This document shows positions 40,621 to 53,095 of a stretch of DNA of 64,000 nt, in pieces. Numbering within the stretch: position 1 is the stretch's first letter; each line of letters starts with the position of its first letter. Position numbers and translations under genes: made by a program. This stretch comes from Paralichthys olivaceus (taxonomy: Eukaryota > Chordata > Actinopteri > Pleuronectiformes > Paralichthyidae): positions 7,638,501 to 7,702,500 of the forward strand of contig NC_091113.1 in the NCBI RefSeq assembly GCF_024713975.1. Direction: 5' to 3'. The notes under the pieces are model-generated. The model was not told the origin of the DNA. It worked only from the letters and a program-made list of their open reading frames with translations, and did not search any database.

Positions 40621-41314
40621 ACGGGGCAGAGAGGAATGTAGGACCACAGTGTCGACCAGTTTAAAATACATCTGACCCTTTAGGGTTAGGAGGTCGTGGT
40701 GAGCAGACGTTCAGAATATAAAAATAGAAATAAAAAGAAATCTACCTATGAACGTCTGCTGTACTTGAACCCACCTACGTAAAAGTGGTAATATACCAGA
40801 AATATTAGAGGTGGCAGGTTCTGCAGGACAGGCATGAAAAATGTAGTAAAGCACTAAAGTATCAAAACCCACTTTTGGGACTAAGTTGAACAACTTTATT
40901 TTCTCTCTTCATTACTTGTATTTAGACTTTTGCATTCATTATTTGTATTTGTATTGTAGTTTTGTATTTGCATATATTATAAACTCAATAATCGATACTG
41001 ATTCTAAAGTAAAAGTTTCAAAATAATATGTGATTATAATAATAGATGTGTTAGTATCAGTTGAACAACTTTATGTACTTTTTTCACTACTTGTGTTTAT
41101 CTATGAGTTATTATTTCTATATAAGCAACGATCAGATGTCCCACAGTGACATGTCACAGAGTCCCACTCAGCACATTGTCCACTCATTCATCTGCTGTGG
41201 TGTGATGTTGCATTTTACCATCACCATCACCGCAGGCTGACATGACACCAGGTTACTACAGTTCATCATCAGCCTCCACAACATTCACGCCACGCGGTTA
41301 ACAGCGTCTGACTG

Positions 41315-41385
41315 CAGCCGACCAATCACAGGCCGGGATCCGACTTATGATCCTCCTCGACCAATGAGATGGAGGGCGGGTTAAG
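41315..41385. promoter_or_regulatory. Orphan promoter-like cluster: two CCAAT boxes and a GC box
   Basis: CCAAT at 41322-41326 and 41361-41365 (39 bp apart) and GGGCGG at 41375-41380, in a short GC-richer island inside AT-rich intergenic DNA. There is no coding exon downstream on either strand that I recognise. It could drive a non-coding RNA, act as a distal element, or be chance. Confidence 0.35.
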
Positions 41386-42599
41386 TTCCAGATCGCAAAA
41401 CTCACAAGACGTTTCTCAGCTCCGGGAAGTGTCGGTGGATCTCAGGGTTGTGGAGAGTACATTGTGAAGAAAGAGAAAACCATGTGCACAAGTGGAAACC
41501 ACCCAGTAGAAATACTGCACGAATGAAGCACCAGTACCATTACAATGGTACTACACCGACAAAACACATGTACTTATAATAGAAGTGTAATACATAGTGT
41601 TCTGTAGGATTGTGCATTTTGATCCAATCATACAAACCATTATAGTAGCTGTAATTAAACACATTTTGATTATAGCTACTATTATAATAAAACTTCATTT
41701 TGTTTGTAAAATATGAAGCTTGAGAATTTAAGTCTGTGACATTTGCTTTTTATCTATCTATCTATCTTTGCTCTCCCTGGAGTACATAAATAAATAAAGG
41801 GCAGCATATACTGTATATATAAAAGTAGTGGTAGTAACTACTTATTACTTTAAAGAGTAATACAAACAATGACGAATGAATGTGGTCAGAGGCCAAAGAA
41901 AAAAAATCTAATTTGCCCGAATGTGACATTTAGTTGTTTTTGAAGAAGTGAATCAGAGATCAAACTCTTGGAAGAGGGATTTTATTCGAAAAAGATACCG
42001 AAATGAGTAAAGTAAGCAACGTGGATTGTATAAATATCTGTGCAACCAAAATGAGCACAGCGAGGCACTTTACTGCCTTCTGCTGCCATGATACACCAAG
42101 GTGTCCAGCTTTATGTCCAGCTTCAAACCTCAAGAGTGCTTTTTATTCCATTCAACAGTTCATTCATGTTGTACGATCTGATATAGGACCGGTATGGATA
42201 TAAACAAAACAAGTCATTCAGAGTCACAAAGGATAAGAGGGGGCCGGAGGAAAAGCATCTTTAACAGAAAATTCATTTTCAGCTCAGAGATAAATCAAAG
42301 TAGTTTCTTTTGCTTCCTAGCTGCCGCGTGACCTCAGCAGTCAGAGGAGTGAATCAAGTGTGAGGGTGAAAGGAGAAAACTCATTTACATTGAGCCAGTC
42401 ACACAGACTATCAGGAAACAACAGGGATGTTAGGGACAATCAGTGCGACACCCTTCTGCAGAGCTTCGGCCAAAAACCCCTCATGGCACAATGAACTGGA
42501 CACAATCTGTTACTGCAGGTGAAGAGAACAATCAGTACATATTTTACAGGATTTTTTAAATGGTTTTGATACTTGCTCACTCTGTGAAAGGAACTTAAG

Positions 42600-43270
42600 C
42601 ATCAGGCTGTTTACATGGACATCAGTGTAAGAGATTAACCTGATAAAGCAAAAAAAATCTGAGTAAGACTAAACAGCATTTTCTGATTAACTTAACCCGA
42701 ATAACGGCATACTAGGAATATGTTAATCTGGAATCAAGATGTGCGGTGTATTCATGACCTTAGATTTAGAAGACACGGATACATCCCAATCAAATTATAA
42801 CGTCCTATTTGAGTTTTCACGGCATTTTGTGACATCGATGGTTTTTGCCAACTGCTTAACAACGCATGCCTCGGGTGTAAACAAGATGGAAAAATATACA
42901 TGTTGAGTTGTAGCTTTTGTAAAATTAGAAATAACAAAAACCACCCAAAACATATGTGATAGCATTGTACTTGTAACTGTTTCAGGTTGACATAACGAAG
43001 TGAACCATAACCAGACTATGCTCTGTAACATGTTGACGGGAATATGAATGAAATATTTTACTAGCAACTAATGGAAATACCATAATCGAGATAATGTCTT
43101 ATTCTGAATAAGTCAACAGTATTTTACCCACATCCCGACAGTGGACGTTGGAGTTGCTTGTGTCGGACGTTTTGTTTCAATCACAAACGCGAGTGAGAAG
43201 AAAAATAAGCACCGGTGAGTCGCAAATGTGGATTATGTAAATGAATCTACTCGTATAAACACCACCTTGA
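42600..43270. repeat. Probable decayed transposon copy
   Basis: It begins with GCTGTTTACATGGACATCAG and contains repeated 'gattaac/cctgata/gaataa' motifs, then ends near a sequence with GTATAAACACC. This resembles a fish repeat family whose ends carry 'tgtttacatggac'. Target duplications were not found and the match is from memory. Confidence 0.35.
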
Positions 43271-43582
43271 TTCAAACTTGCTTCGTATATTACATCAACC
43301 ATTGAGTTTACACAGAAACACAAATTTCAGAGTACATTCATCTTAATCGTAAAATTACCACAGCAACATCGAACCATCTCTACAAGAACCCTCCCCCCAC
43401 CCAGATCAGCCGAGTCCTCCAGGAGGGAGCACGCAGGGACTGACAAAGATCACAAATCTGCAACATCATCTCGATTTCTCGTTATCAAAGCACGTCATCA
43501 GGTCGAAAAGAAATAAATACATATATAACAATATGATAACACTGAAGTCTGGTTGGTGGAGTTCCCCCCCGGGGGGTGGGGG

Positions 43583-46500
43583 TTAGACGCCCAGCTTGTT
43601 GGCGATGGTCATGACCACTTTGAGGATGGGCATGAAGCCGGAGATCTCACTGAAGTTGCTGCTGCTGACCACCTGGGTGTGGACTTCCAGGCCACGCTGG
43701 TAGTTCTGGCTCGCCACGCAGCGGCTGATCTCATGAAGCCCGTTCAGGATGTTGTGAGAGAGCTGAGAGATCGGCAGGGAAACAATATTATATATGAAAA
43801 CAGTCCATGCATCATTTGTTACTTTGCGAGATGTATGACTTATCTAATAAATTTGTATGTGGACATCATATCTGGAGAACCGCAGATGGGATGTGTTTTG
43901 TAAGGAAGTGTAGTGTTATAATAACATAAATATACTTTGAATAAACAGGCGACCAGTGCTCTGCAGCAGCATCAGCAAGGGGGGGGGGCTCGCCAATCAC
44001 AAAAACAGGGTGGTCATGACAACGGCAACTGATGAGTTTGGGATTCTGGGTACTCAGTGGAACTTCACTGAACTGTGAATAAAGAGCTGAGCAGCTCTTT
44101 GTGAGGCAGCGGTGGCGTGAACGGACTACGTCCAGCAGTCAGTCTTCACTTGCTCTGGCTCTATTACTGCACGTCACTGAAACAGTTTCACATAGAAAGC
44201 TGCAACCAGCATCACCACAGAAAGGGGAAATAGGTCGGTTTAGAACTGGCCCTGATTAATTATTAAAATAGTTTGTTCTTAGTGGAGAATATTTTGTGAG
44301 TAATAGTGTTGTGGTGGAGTTTTGTGTTTTGAACTTCCCTAATCCTTTTCTAATTTAGTTTTAAATGACAAATATATACTTGGGAAAGTTGTAAGTCATT
44401 AAATTGACATTTTCTGTTAGACATTTTGACGTGTCCCAACAAGGGGTAGCCAATTACTAACGCCTGTCTTCCATATAAGGTGAGGAATTAATTAGGCTCA
44501 TGCTCGGACAAGTCAAGATTTTTACTGTGACTGATCTGAGGTGATCTGTGTGACTCTGACTTCTATCTGCAAAGTGAAAAGTGATGTTTGACTCATTGAT
44601 GAATTTCTAGCTGAGCTGAATCCAGCAGATATTAATGTAGTAACTAGTTGATGGTTTAAACTGAATATAAAGACGGACAGAATGCAAGCTCTGCAAAGAG
44701 GGAAAGTGTCTCAATAGCCCCCTGGTGGCTAACTGCAGTAACAGTTGTAAACTCCCCTCCATTTGAGTGAATGGGACATTGACCAAACTAAAGAGTCAAG
44801 ATTTTTTCCAATGGTGCTTTCAGTCGATTTAGGTAGTTCTTATAACACTGATGTGTGTTCAGGTGTTCATTCTAAACAGTAACTTTGGGTTTCATTTGTT
44901 ATTTGAAGCTATTAAAAAAAGGTCAAGGGCATTTTGGCAGTAGGAGTTAGTACACTGGCTGATTTTCCTTCAGCACATGGCTGAAAATCTGTTTCTTTTC
45001 TCTGTTGTTCTATTTATTTTTTAGCAGCATGACATAAACCTTGTCTTCATATAATAATTCCTTACCGCCTGCTCCCTCAGCTTGTCATAGAGGAATCCCA
45101 AACGTTTGCCTGCATCATCAAGTTTCCTTTTGGTTTGCTGAAATGGAAATAGTTTTCCTCTTTTAATGTCATCAAACTTTTTTCCTTTTAAATCAATACG
45201 AGGTTTAGCACAAACACTTGGATGAAAGCGGGATGCTGCCACAGACAGGCAGCAGGACTTACAGGGTCTCCTGCTGCAAGCTGGCAGCGCTGCACCAGAC
45301 TGTCGAAGGTGGATTTGAGGACCATGTGTTCCGCAGGGATTTCTTTCCTCTCCACTCTCTCCGCAGGCAGCTGCTGCAGGAGCTGAGCAAAACAAGGAAG
45401 CCAATACAAGGTGTTACAGGTATTTGCTATGTGTGTTGCTTCTGAGAATTCAAGCAGCAGCCTCGTGTCACACGCGTACCTGCACGCTCGGCTCCTGGGG
45501 GGCTCCGGGGGGGACTTGGGCATGGTCGTGAGGCTGAGGGGCATCAACTGGGAATCCCATCACAGGGGCTGTGATTGGTGCTGGAGGAGTGTAGTTATCA
45601 GGGACCTGTGAACAGAAAACAGGAACATAACTAGTCAGTGAGAGGGAGGATATGATACGACACATTATCAAGGTTCAGATGAGGGCAGAGGAACTCCACA
45701 CCTTGCTGACTGAATATTCACTTTGAGTGAAGTCAACTTGTTGCTGACTTCGTGTCAGAGCAGGTAGAGTACCATTGGTTTATTAGAGCTTATTTGCTGA
45801 AAACATCTGAATCTTGCTGACAGAAATCATCTTAATTTCTCTGTGGGTTCTTTACTACACACAATAAAACATTTACAAGTGCAGCTTTAAGAATGAACGA
45901 TAACTTATATTATTGAACTGGGCTCTTGGTGGGTTCAATTATTTACCTTTTCCCAGTATTACTACACAGCAGACTCGCACTGTGCAGACAGTGTATTATA
46001 GAGAAGTGTTTCCAATCTGGACAATACTACATTAACCTGTGGGTAAGTGGAAAGATTGTTGAATAGTAATAAATGCAAGAATACCTTCTTCTTCCTGGGT
46101 CCACCTCGGACAGCGGGTGGGTCATTCCAGCCTTCTTGAAGTCCTACGAGTAGAAGAAGAAGAGTGAGAATTAGAGAGAAACTAGTAACATTTTCTTCAT
46201 GTGGTCACACTCAAGCAGCCCAAGATTGTGAGCGTGTCACGTTTTTTTTTGTTTAGATGGCAAAAACGCTTTCAGCGAGAAATCAACATTAGTCCATAGA
46301 TCTGAGCAATGTATGCAAAAACAAAACAGCAAATGTTCAGGCAGCATTCACCTACGTCTACAGCAACATTATCCAAAGGTTGAGGAATCATGAGCATTTA
46401 ACATATAAAGCTTCAATACAGTGAATGCAAATATTGTAAAAATGTTTTAATTAAGTCTTGAGTTGCACAACAAATGTGGAATGGTGTATGTTATCTTAAT

Positions 46501-49500
46501 TCAAGCCTGGAAACTGTAGTTTTCTTTATCACATTGTGTTCTTAATTCTCAATTATTGCAATTCCCTGAAACATTGCAACAAAAGCAAACACCATCAAAC
46601 ACACACTGAGTGACCACAAAAATCAAAACAAATCCTGCACAACAGAACGCAATCGATTACAAAAAACATAATGTAGGAATATTGTATTGTACAGGTGTAT
46701 AATGTTGAAATTGTCACTCAGTGTATGTTTCAATGCAATCTAATCCCATATCCAGCCCTAACACTGTCACCTTCAAGGTCACACTGGAAATACAGCCACG
46801 GAAAATGTCCTGCAAGTCAAATCAGGAGTAAAATCATGAGTAACAGATATATCTGTACTGCTGCGTAGGTTTGTCACTATCTAGAAATATTTGGATAAAC
46901 ATGTGCGGGAAAAAAATGGAATAAAGATAATTGATCTCTTGACCAACATGTACCTGTAGGAGGGGGAGCAACATTGTGGGCTGGGAAGGGCTTTACAGCA
47001 GGAGCTCCGGGGCCTCCCTGTGGATACCCTGATCCAAGAGGAGCGTAGGGACCAGATGTAATGGGGGATACAGGCCCCTGGTTGTGGGGGCCCCCTGGGT
47101 ACATGGGAACTGGTGCTCCGGGCTGGGAGCTGGGTGGCATGAAGTTTGAGGGTAAAGAGGTAGATGGCATGAAGGCTGTTGGGGGCACCCCAGGGCTGGG
47201 CATGGGGGGCAGACCTCCCGGGGTCGATGAAGACGGTGGTAGTGGAGGTCCAGATAAACTAGCAGCTGGCATAGAAGGACCTGGAGGAGGGAAAGAAGAG
47301 GGTCTGCCCATGGACATGGGTTGAGGCTGGAATGGCTGGTGAGGAAGGAAACCTGGGAAAGGACACAAGTAATTGTCATTATGCATCAAATAAACTGAAA
47401 TAATAAAAAGGGTTATACAAATAGTCAAACCTGGGGCAGGAGCAGGATGTTGTGGGTAGGATGGCCTCCTGGCAGGGTGGGCTGCACTGGGAGGCAGTGC
47501 ATGAGAAGAAGGTGGCAGACCAGGCCCAGTGCTGGTTGGAGCAGCATTTGGGGTAAATACCGACGGCATGGGAGGCTGTGGAGCCACTTGGGAAGGAGCA
47601 GAGGGCTGGTACTGACCCTATAAAAAAAAATCATCCTGATGCTCACTATGATTTAAGGAAAAGCTCAAACTTTCAGAATTACATAGGAAAGAAACACACA
47701 AATGATTTAAAGTCTTAATGATGAATGAATACCATAATTTGTGCTTTTGGTGCAGGAGTCTGAGCAGCAGGAGCAGGCTTGGCTGTCGACACATCGACTC
47801 TGTTGAACGAACTTGAAGGCTGCTGTCCAACGGCAGCTTCTTCCTGAGCGTGGAAAAGCCTGTCTCTCAGCATCATGATCCCAGACTGGGAGACAAAAAG
47901 CACAAATACAAAAATGGTGCTTATTGCAATCCAAATAAAAAGATGGGGTTTTGAACTAAGCTCAGCTGTGTTTCCTCTCACTTGGTCTGAGTTCTCAGGC
48001 AGGTAGGTCATGGCAGTGGACAGACTGCCCTCTGCAGCAAGTATGCCAGCGTAGCAGGTGAGCTTCTCTGCCAGGATGGGGCTCTGGACTGCCACCTCGC
48101 TATTGCGGAGGCGCTCGATTGACTTCCGCAGCATCATTACCTTCTCAACCAGATCCTAAAATACACACAGCACATGAATGAGAGACTTGCAGACTTGAGT
48201 AAAGTCTCAAAAGATAATTTGCTTTATTGTTACAGGACCAAACCTCTAAACCCAGAGGGGAGGAGCAGTCGCGATGCAAGGCCCAGCACTCCACCAGCTT
48301 CTCCACGTTCCCAGAGCAGATGTAACACAGACAGGCCTGCAGGCAACGCTTCTCCGTACCCTCATGCTCCAATCGGCCTCCCAACGTATCTGTGGGGAAT
48401 TATACAATCAAACAATGACACACACACACGACATGAGCACAGGTAGAAATGTTATAAAGCAAGTAAAACAAGTACAGCTGAAACAGAACAGTTCTCACAG
48501 ATTTGGGCAAGTTGCAGCACGTTCAGTGTGTGAGAGACTTACCGCACAGACAGGCAAAGTCTTCAGGGTGAGCATAAGTCAGGAGAGCAGCAAGAGCCTC
48601 CTTCCAATTGTCCAATTCACAGCTCTGCACTATGTCTCTCCAGTTCTGGGTCACCACTGATGATATCAGCTAGAGAAGAGGACAAACAATATTGACTGAA
48701 ATACAATCGATGAATCAAATGTAACAATATCAGCTTTACTTTGATTCTCTCACCATTGAAATGCTGTTCTTTTGCTTGCTAAGGTATTTTTGCTGCGTTT
48801 TCTTGAGCAGTTCTTCTCCTCCGCTGATAGAGAGGAGGATGGCTTCAGCGTAGCGACCGTCATTCAGACACAGATCCACTGCTCCCTCAAAGTTTCCCAC
48901 CAGCAGCGCCTGGCTTATCAACCCATCAGTATCTTCAAAAGAACAAGGTCATTACTCATTATTCATCAAACATGTGTAACAATGACACAAAGGCAAGATG
49001 CAAGATATATGATCACAGCTGATAATGTAATAATTTCAAAAGAGGGATTTTACCACATGATACAGGGATCTGGAAGTTGGCGTTTTCCTTTGGGGTCTGA
49101 GTGAAAAAGTCTGCTGGTGACACAGAACCTGATGTTCTCGCATCACTTCCTGCAAACTCATCAGATCTCTGGAAACATGACAAAGAACATTTCACAGTAA
49201 ACGTGAGCTGAAAATGACAAATTAACAGAAAGATGAGGAAAAAAAACTTTTGTGTGCTGACCTCAGTGGAGAGCAGCTGCATCTTTTCTGCCAGATCTTT
49301 GGCATCTACTCCATGTCCGTTTGGTTGAAAATTCTTCCCCAGGCATTTTGAAATCTAAAGAAACATTTTCAAAGCAAAGACACGGGGTGATGATGATTCA
49401 CAGGCAAATGTTTATGTATGATAGGTATCTGTAGTTTTAATTACCTTTCTGTCCAATTCATCTTTGCTGAAACCCAAAAGTCTGAGGAATTTAATACGAG

Positions 49501-52500
49501 CTTCATCTTCAAAATTAACCTGTAACCAGAGAAAGGTCATTACTTGACAAGAGTACAACACTGACTGACAGAGTTAATAATATGTCAGTGTGTAAGGTCC
49601 CACCAGAAGGAACTTCCAAATGTCCTGCTCAGCATCTGACTTGGCATTCTGAATCTTGGCCTGGCAGTAGTTGTTGAAGGAACCAGCCTGCAGCGCTGCC
49701 TGCAGCTCCCTGGAGCGTTGGAGGAACTCCGTCTCTGTGGTAACCTGGCTCATAAACACTTGCCTGGGGACGGGCTGGGGGCTCTGCCCTTGAGGCATCT
49801 TGGGATTCTCAAAGGTTATGAGCTTTCCACCAAACTGAGACACAAACAACGGATTGGTTGAAAAGGTCGTCTTTAGCCTTTTCGATAAACATGCTTCTAA
49901 AAATATTTTAATGTTGCACTTACAGCAAAGGAAGCTCCCACTGGCCTGCGCACCCACTTAGGTGGCTTCTTCAGAGGAGGAATGATGGTGTCCTGCACTG
50001 TAGGCTGAGAGACTTGCAGGGGAGGGAGCACCTGCCCTGTACCAAAGGGATCCATTGAATCAAATGAAGAGGATATCTGTTGAATAAAATGTTAAATGTT
50101 AAATACAAGCATAAATCAATCAACAGAAAACTCAACTATATTGGAAATCAATAAAGATTCTTTAGCCCTACATAGATACAAGTATGTAAATCTGGTTAGC
50201 GATAATAATAAACTTTATTTATACAGCAGCTTTCCAAAACAGTGCTTTACATGATAAAAATAACAGGAATCATAAAAGTGTAATCACAAGAACAGTATCA
50301 ATAGAGCAATATAACAAGCAAAGACATATTAAGAAAGAAAAATAAATAAATACACAAATAAAACATCTTCAAGTGTGAGCTTCAGGCTTATACATAAGGT
50401 GTCTGGTGACCCCAGATTTTGGAACAACCTGCCTGAGGATCACAGGAAGGCTAGTCTATAAAAGTGCGTTTTAAGAAGGGACTTGAAGAGGAGATATATT
50501 TCGCCATCCTGATCTCCTCAGGCAGGTTGTTCCAAAGTCTGGGGTCATTAACGGCAAATGCTCTGTCACCTTATGTATAAGCCTGGACTTTGGAACAACC
50601 AGGAGGGCAGCATTTGAGAATCTCAGGGCTTGTGAAGGTATATATGTTGTTAAAAGGTCAGTAATGTAAGTTGGAACTAGACCATTCAGGGCTAAGAAAG
50701 TGATAAGTAAAATTTTATAATCAACTCTAAATCTAACAGGGAGCCAGTGAAAAAAAGATGCAAGAATGGGTTTGCGTTAGACACTTTTTCTGACATTTTA
50801 TATATCAGACATAATCTAAAACTCAACTCACCCATGAAAATAATTAGCTGATTAAAAAACAATGAAAAAAAAAATCATTAATTGCAGCCTTGGTGATTAT
50901 CTTCAAATTCTACGCAGCCAGTTTTCAAATTCTCTGTTTCCCTTGGTCAAATGCCTCCATCAATCCCTTCACACCAGCTCCATCTCGTGGACAAACAATG
51001 CTATTAACAGCGCAAGGCCTTAGGAATGTAATACACCACATTAAGACCCCATACCTTATCAGCCGTGCTTTGCTGCTGAGCCTTCAAGCTCCCACCCATC
51101 ACTGAGTAGACAGTGATTCTCCCATCAAATGATGCTGTAGAAAGCAGGGCTGGATTTCTGGGGCACCACTGGACATCAAAACACCACTGGTTTGTCGTTG
51201 GAAGCTCGTAAATGACCTAAAATGAGGGAAATTACACATTATAAGGTATGGCATCGTCATCAAGTGTACAGGGGTGAGGCCATTTAGAGAAGCGACAGTT
51301 AATGTCTTATACCTCTCCAGTGTTTGGATTCCAGCAGAGGATCCGGTTGTCTTTAGCACTACTCAGCAGGAGCTCAGAGTCGGCTTGGCTCCAGGATATG
51401 GACAGAATTCCCCTGGAAGAATATACTAACAATGTAATATACACAACAAGATGATCAGAGACAAAACAAAGAAAACAAAGAGTTAAAGCTTCACCTTGTG
51501 TGGTTCTCAAAGACTTTGAGGGGTGATGTTGCAAAACGGAGGTCCCACATCTGGATGACAGGCAGTCGGTCATCTTCAGACGCCAGCACCAATTGAGTGG
51601 CTACATCCGGGTGCCAGAGCATTCCTGAACAGTGCATCTTACAGCACATAAGAGATAAAAAGGGAATTCAACAGGGTGCAACGCAAACATTTAAACTTTT
51701 TGTTCAACCTTAGAGGCTTTAAAAGATTCTCAAAATGAATCCTGTCTCTTAAAATTAGATAAGAATCATCAGTTGAAAGGCTCCCTTGTTGAAAATTATG
51801 TTCTCAATGAAATCACTGTCTGTTAGAGATACTCCAGGGTGCACTAACATTTTATTACACAACATATACTTAATTGTTTCCAGCCTGTTTTATACAGAGC
51901 CCTTGTTTAATAATTTAAATGGCCAGTGGTCAGAAGAGAAATCGATTACAGTAAAGTGGACAGTGGGTAAAATCTTTGAATAACCACTAGACAAATGTTG
52001 TTGAAGTGTAGCCAATGAGCCATCTGGTAAATTCATGGCAAACAAACTTGCGATGATTTGGCAGAACTTTGGACTTGTATGAGGTGTTCAAGCCACCAAC
52101 CCTGTTACTGTGGTCACTGATCTTGATGATGGGCTCGTTCTTTCTCAGGTCCCACACAACTGCTTTCCCACTGGGGTTGGCAGAGGCCAGGATGTGCTGA
52201 ACCTGCCTGTTCCAGGACACTACACTGATGTCTTCTGCAGGCTGAAAGAAGAGATGGAGGCTGTTACTGTCGAAAACAAACATTCACATGTGAAAACTTC
52301 ATAAAACCTGCGCTCTCCCAATCATGCACCCACCTGTGACTTCGCTCCGGGTGTCATTGGACTGTTAAAGTTGTTAAGATCCCAGATGTATATCTCTGAA
52401 TCATTGGCTCCAGATGCGAGCAGGTTACTCTGAGAGAGGAAGCAATTGATAAAAGATTGATAACATCCACCATAGTGCCAGGAAAGAGAATATAAATCAT

Positions 52501-53095
52501 CCTTCAGGAGACAGAAGATTAGGAGCTCAGACGTTTACCTGAAAAGGGTTGAAATCAAGAGCTTGAACGGGCCCTGTGTGTTTGTCAGACTGTCCCACGA
52601 TGGCCTCCGCTCCAGAGCTCATTATTTCCTCTGGGTTATACACGGTCAATGTGCCATTTTCACTGCCACCAACAAGTCTTCCTCCAGTACCATCTGGTCC
52701 CATTCCAAAGTTCACCCACACGATGCTGTGCAGCCTATGGAATATTAAATGTATAGTGAGGTATTTGCAAATGACAGACTCATAGCTTAACCTGAAGTGC
52801 ACTAAGTAATTAAAACTGTCTGCATTATTTCTGCTTCCATACATCTTGCCATCTAAACATATCATGCTTTTGTAACTGCTCTGTTTGATTACCTGTTTGT
52901 GGTAGGTAATGACCCTTTCAGCTGCATCTCAAGAGAGGGGTCAGAAAAGTCTGTCTCAAATATCTCCAGGGCAGCGGTGGTGTTGAATGAGGCATCCAGC
53001 TGTTGTGCGGATGTCCCTAAGGCCAGGTAGATGGGATGGTGCTCTGCAGGACTCCATGCCTGGTGGGCAGTCCTCTGGATCTCCTTCAGCCTCAT
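43583..53095 (-). CDS. sec31b: Protein transport protein Sec31B, complete, 24 coding exons
   Basis: Sec31 with Sec13 forms the outer cage of COPII vesicles budding from the ER. Exons: 52893-53095, 52539-52734, 52334-52429, 52101-52241, 51495-51637, 51313-51412, 51055-51216, 49924-50076, 49604-49834, 49445-49519, 49262-49354, 49054-49168, 48754-48932, 48543-48669, 48244-48389, 47982-48155, 47733-47885, 47431-47617, 46954-47352, 46085-46143, 45480-45605, 45263-45382, 45066-45137, 43583-43762. Phases agree; 1209 residues. WD40 propeller at about 1-345 ([16 protein letters not shown] start, [15 protein letters not shown]); alpha-solenoid (ACE1) about 475-785; Pro-rich linker about 800-1090; conserved C-terminal helices ([21 protein letters not shown]). 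Two donors are weaker than usual (GTTGGT at 52100, GTTTGG at 48243). Synteny with scd and ndufb8 favours SEC31B over SEC31A. Confidence 0.94.
44640..44835 (+). mobile_element. Diverged relative of the 'CATAGAC' MITE family in sec31b intron
   Basis: It contains ACTGAATATAAAGACGGACAG and AGCCCCCTGGTGGCTAACTGCAG, matching the conserved blocks of the copies at 7580 and 57926, then a different downstream part. Ends not resolved. Confidence 0.45.
47353..47430 (-). other. sec31b: 78-nt stop-free in-frame intron in the sec31b Pro-rich region
   Basis: The intron between the 187-nt and 399-nt Pro-rich exons is exactly 78 nt, begins GTTTGAC and ends TTTCCCAG. It is open in the sec31b frame. If retained it would insert 26 residues, including a hydrophobic run ([12 protein letters not shown]), without disturbing the rest of the protein. 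Splicing is the default reading, since the retained segment is unlike the Pro/Gly-rich surroundings. Confidence 0.6.
50195..50765 (+). repeat. About 570-bp dispersed fish repeat in a sec31b intron
   Basis: It starts with AATAATAAACTTTATTTATACAGC and a GTGCTTTACA block, then TGCGTTTTAAGAAGGGACTTGAA, GCAGGTTGTTCCAAAGTCTGG, AGCCTGGACTTTGGAACAACC, AGACCATTCAGGGCTAAGAA and CAGGGAGCCAGTG. I recognise this succession from many fish genomes. An internal inverted pair (50418-50440 and 50518-50545, around CCTGAGGATC and CTCCTCAGGCAGGTTGTTCC) is present. The class is not assigned with confidence. Confidence 0.65.

Larger units (their letters stand above)
39830..43582. other. Gap between scd and sec31b; no wnt8b
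   Basis: After the distal scd polyadenylation signal, about 3.7 kb hold no exon I can support. In human WNT8B lies between SCD and SEC31B; no Cys-rich Wnt coding exon is visible here. Contents: decayed repeats (40180-40620, 42600-43270), a promoter-like CCAAT/GC-box cluster near 41322-41380, and the sec31b 3' UTR at the right end. Confidence 0.55.

Noticed and set aside
37871-43582. Search for wnt8b between scd and sec31b
   Set aside because: No Cys-rich Wnt exon or conserved Wnt motif was found on either strand.
47061-47324. Gly-rich plus-strand frame
   Set aside because: Antisense shadow of the Pro-rich sec31b exon.
46877-47587. 236-codon minus-strand frame considered as one large sec31b exon
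   Set aside because: It contains the 78-nt intron 47353-47430, with a good donor and acceptor and a hydrophobic insert alien to the linker; treated as spliced by default and reported separately as possibly retained.
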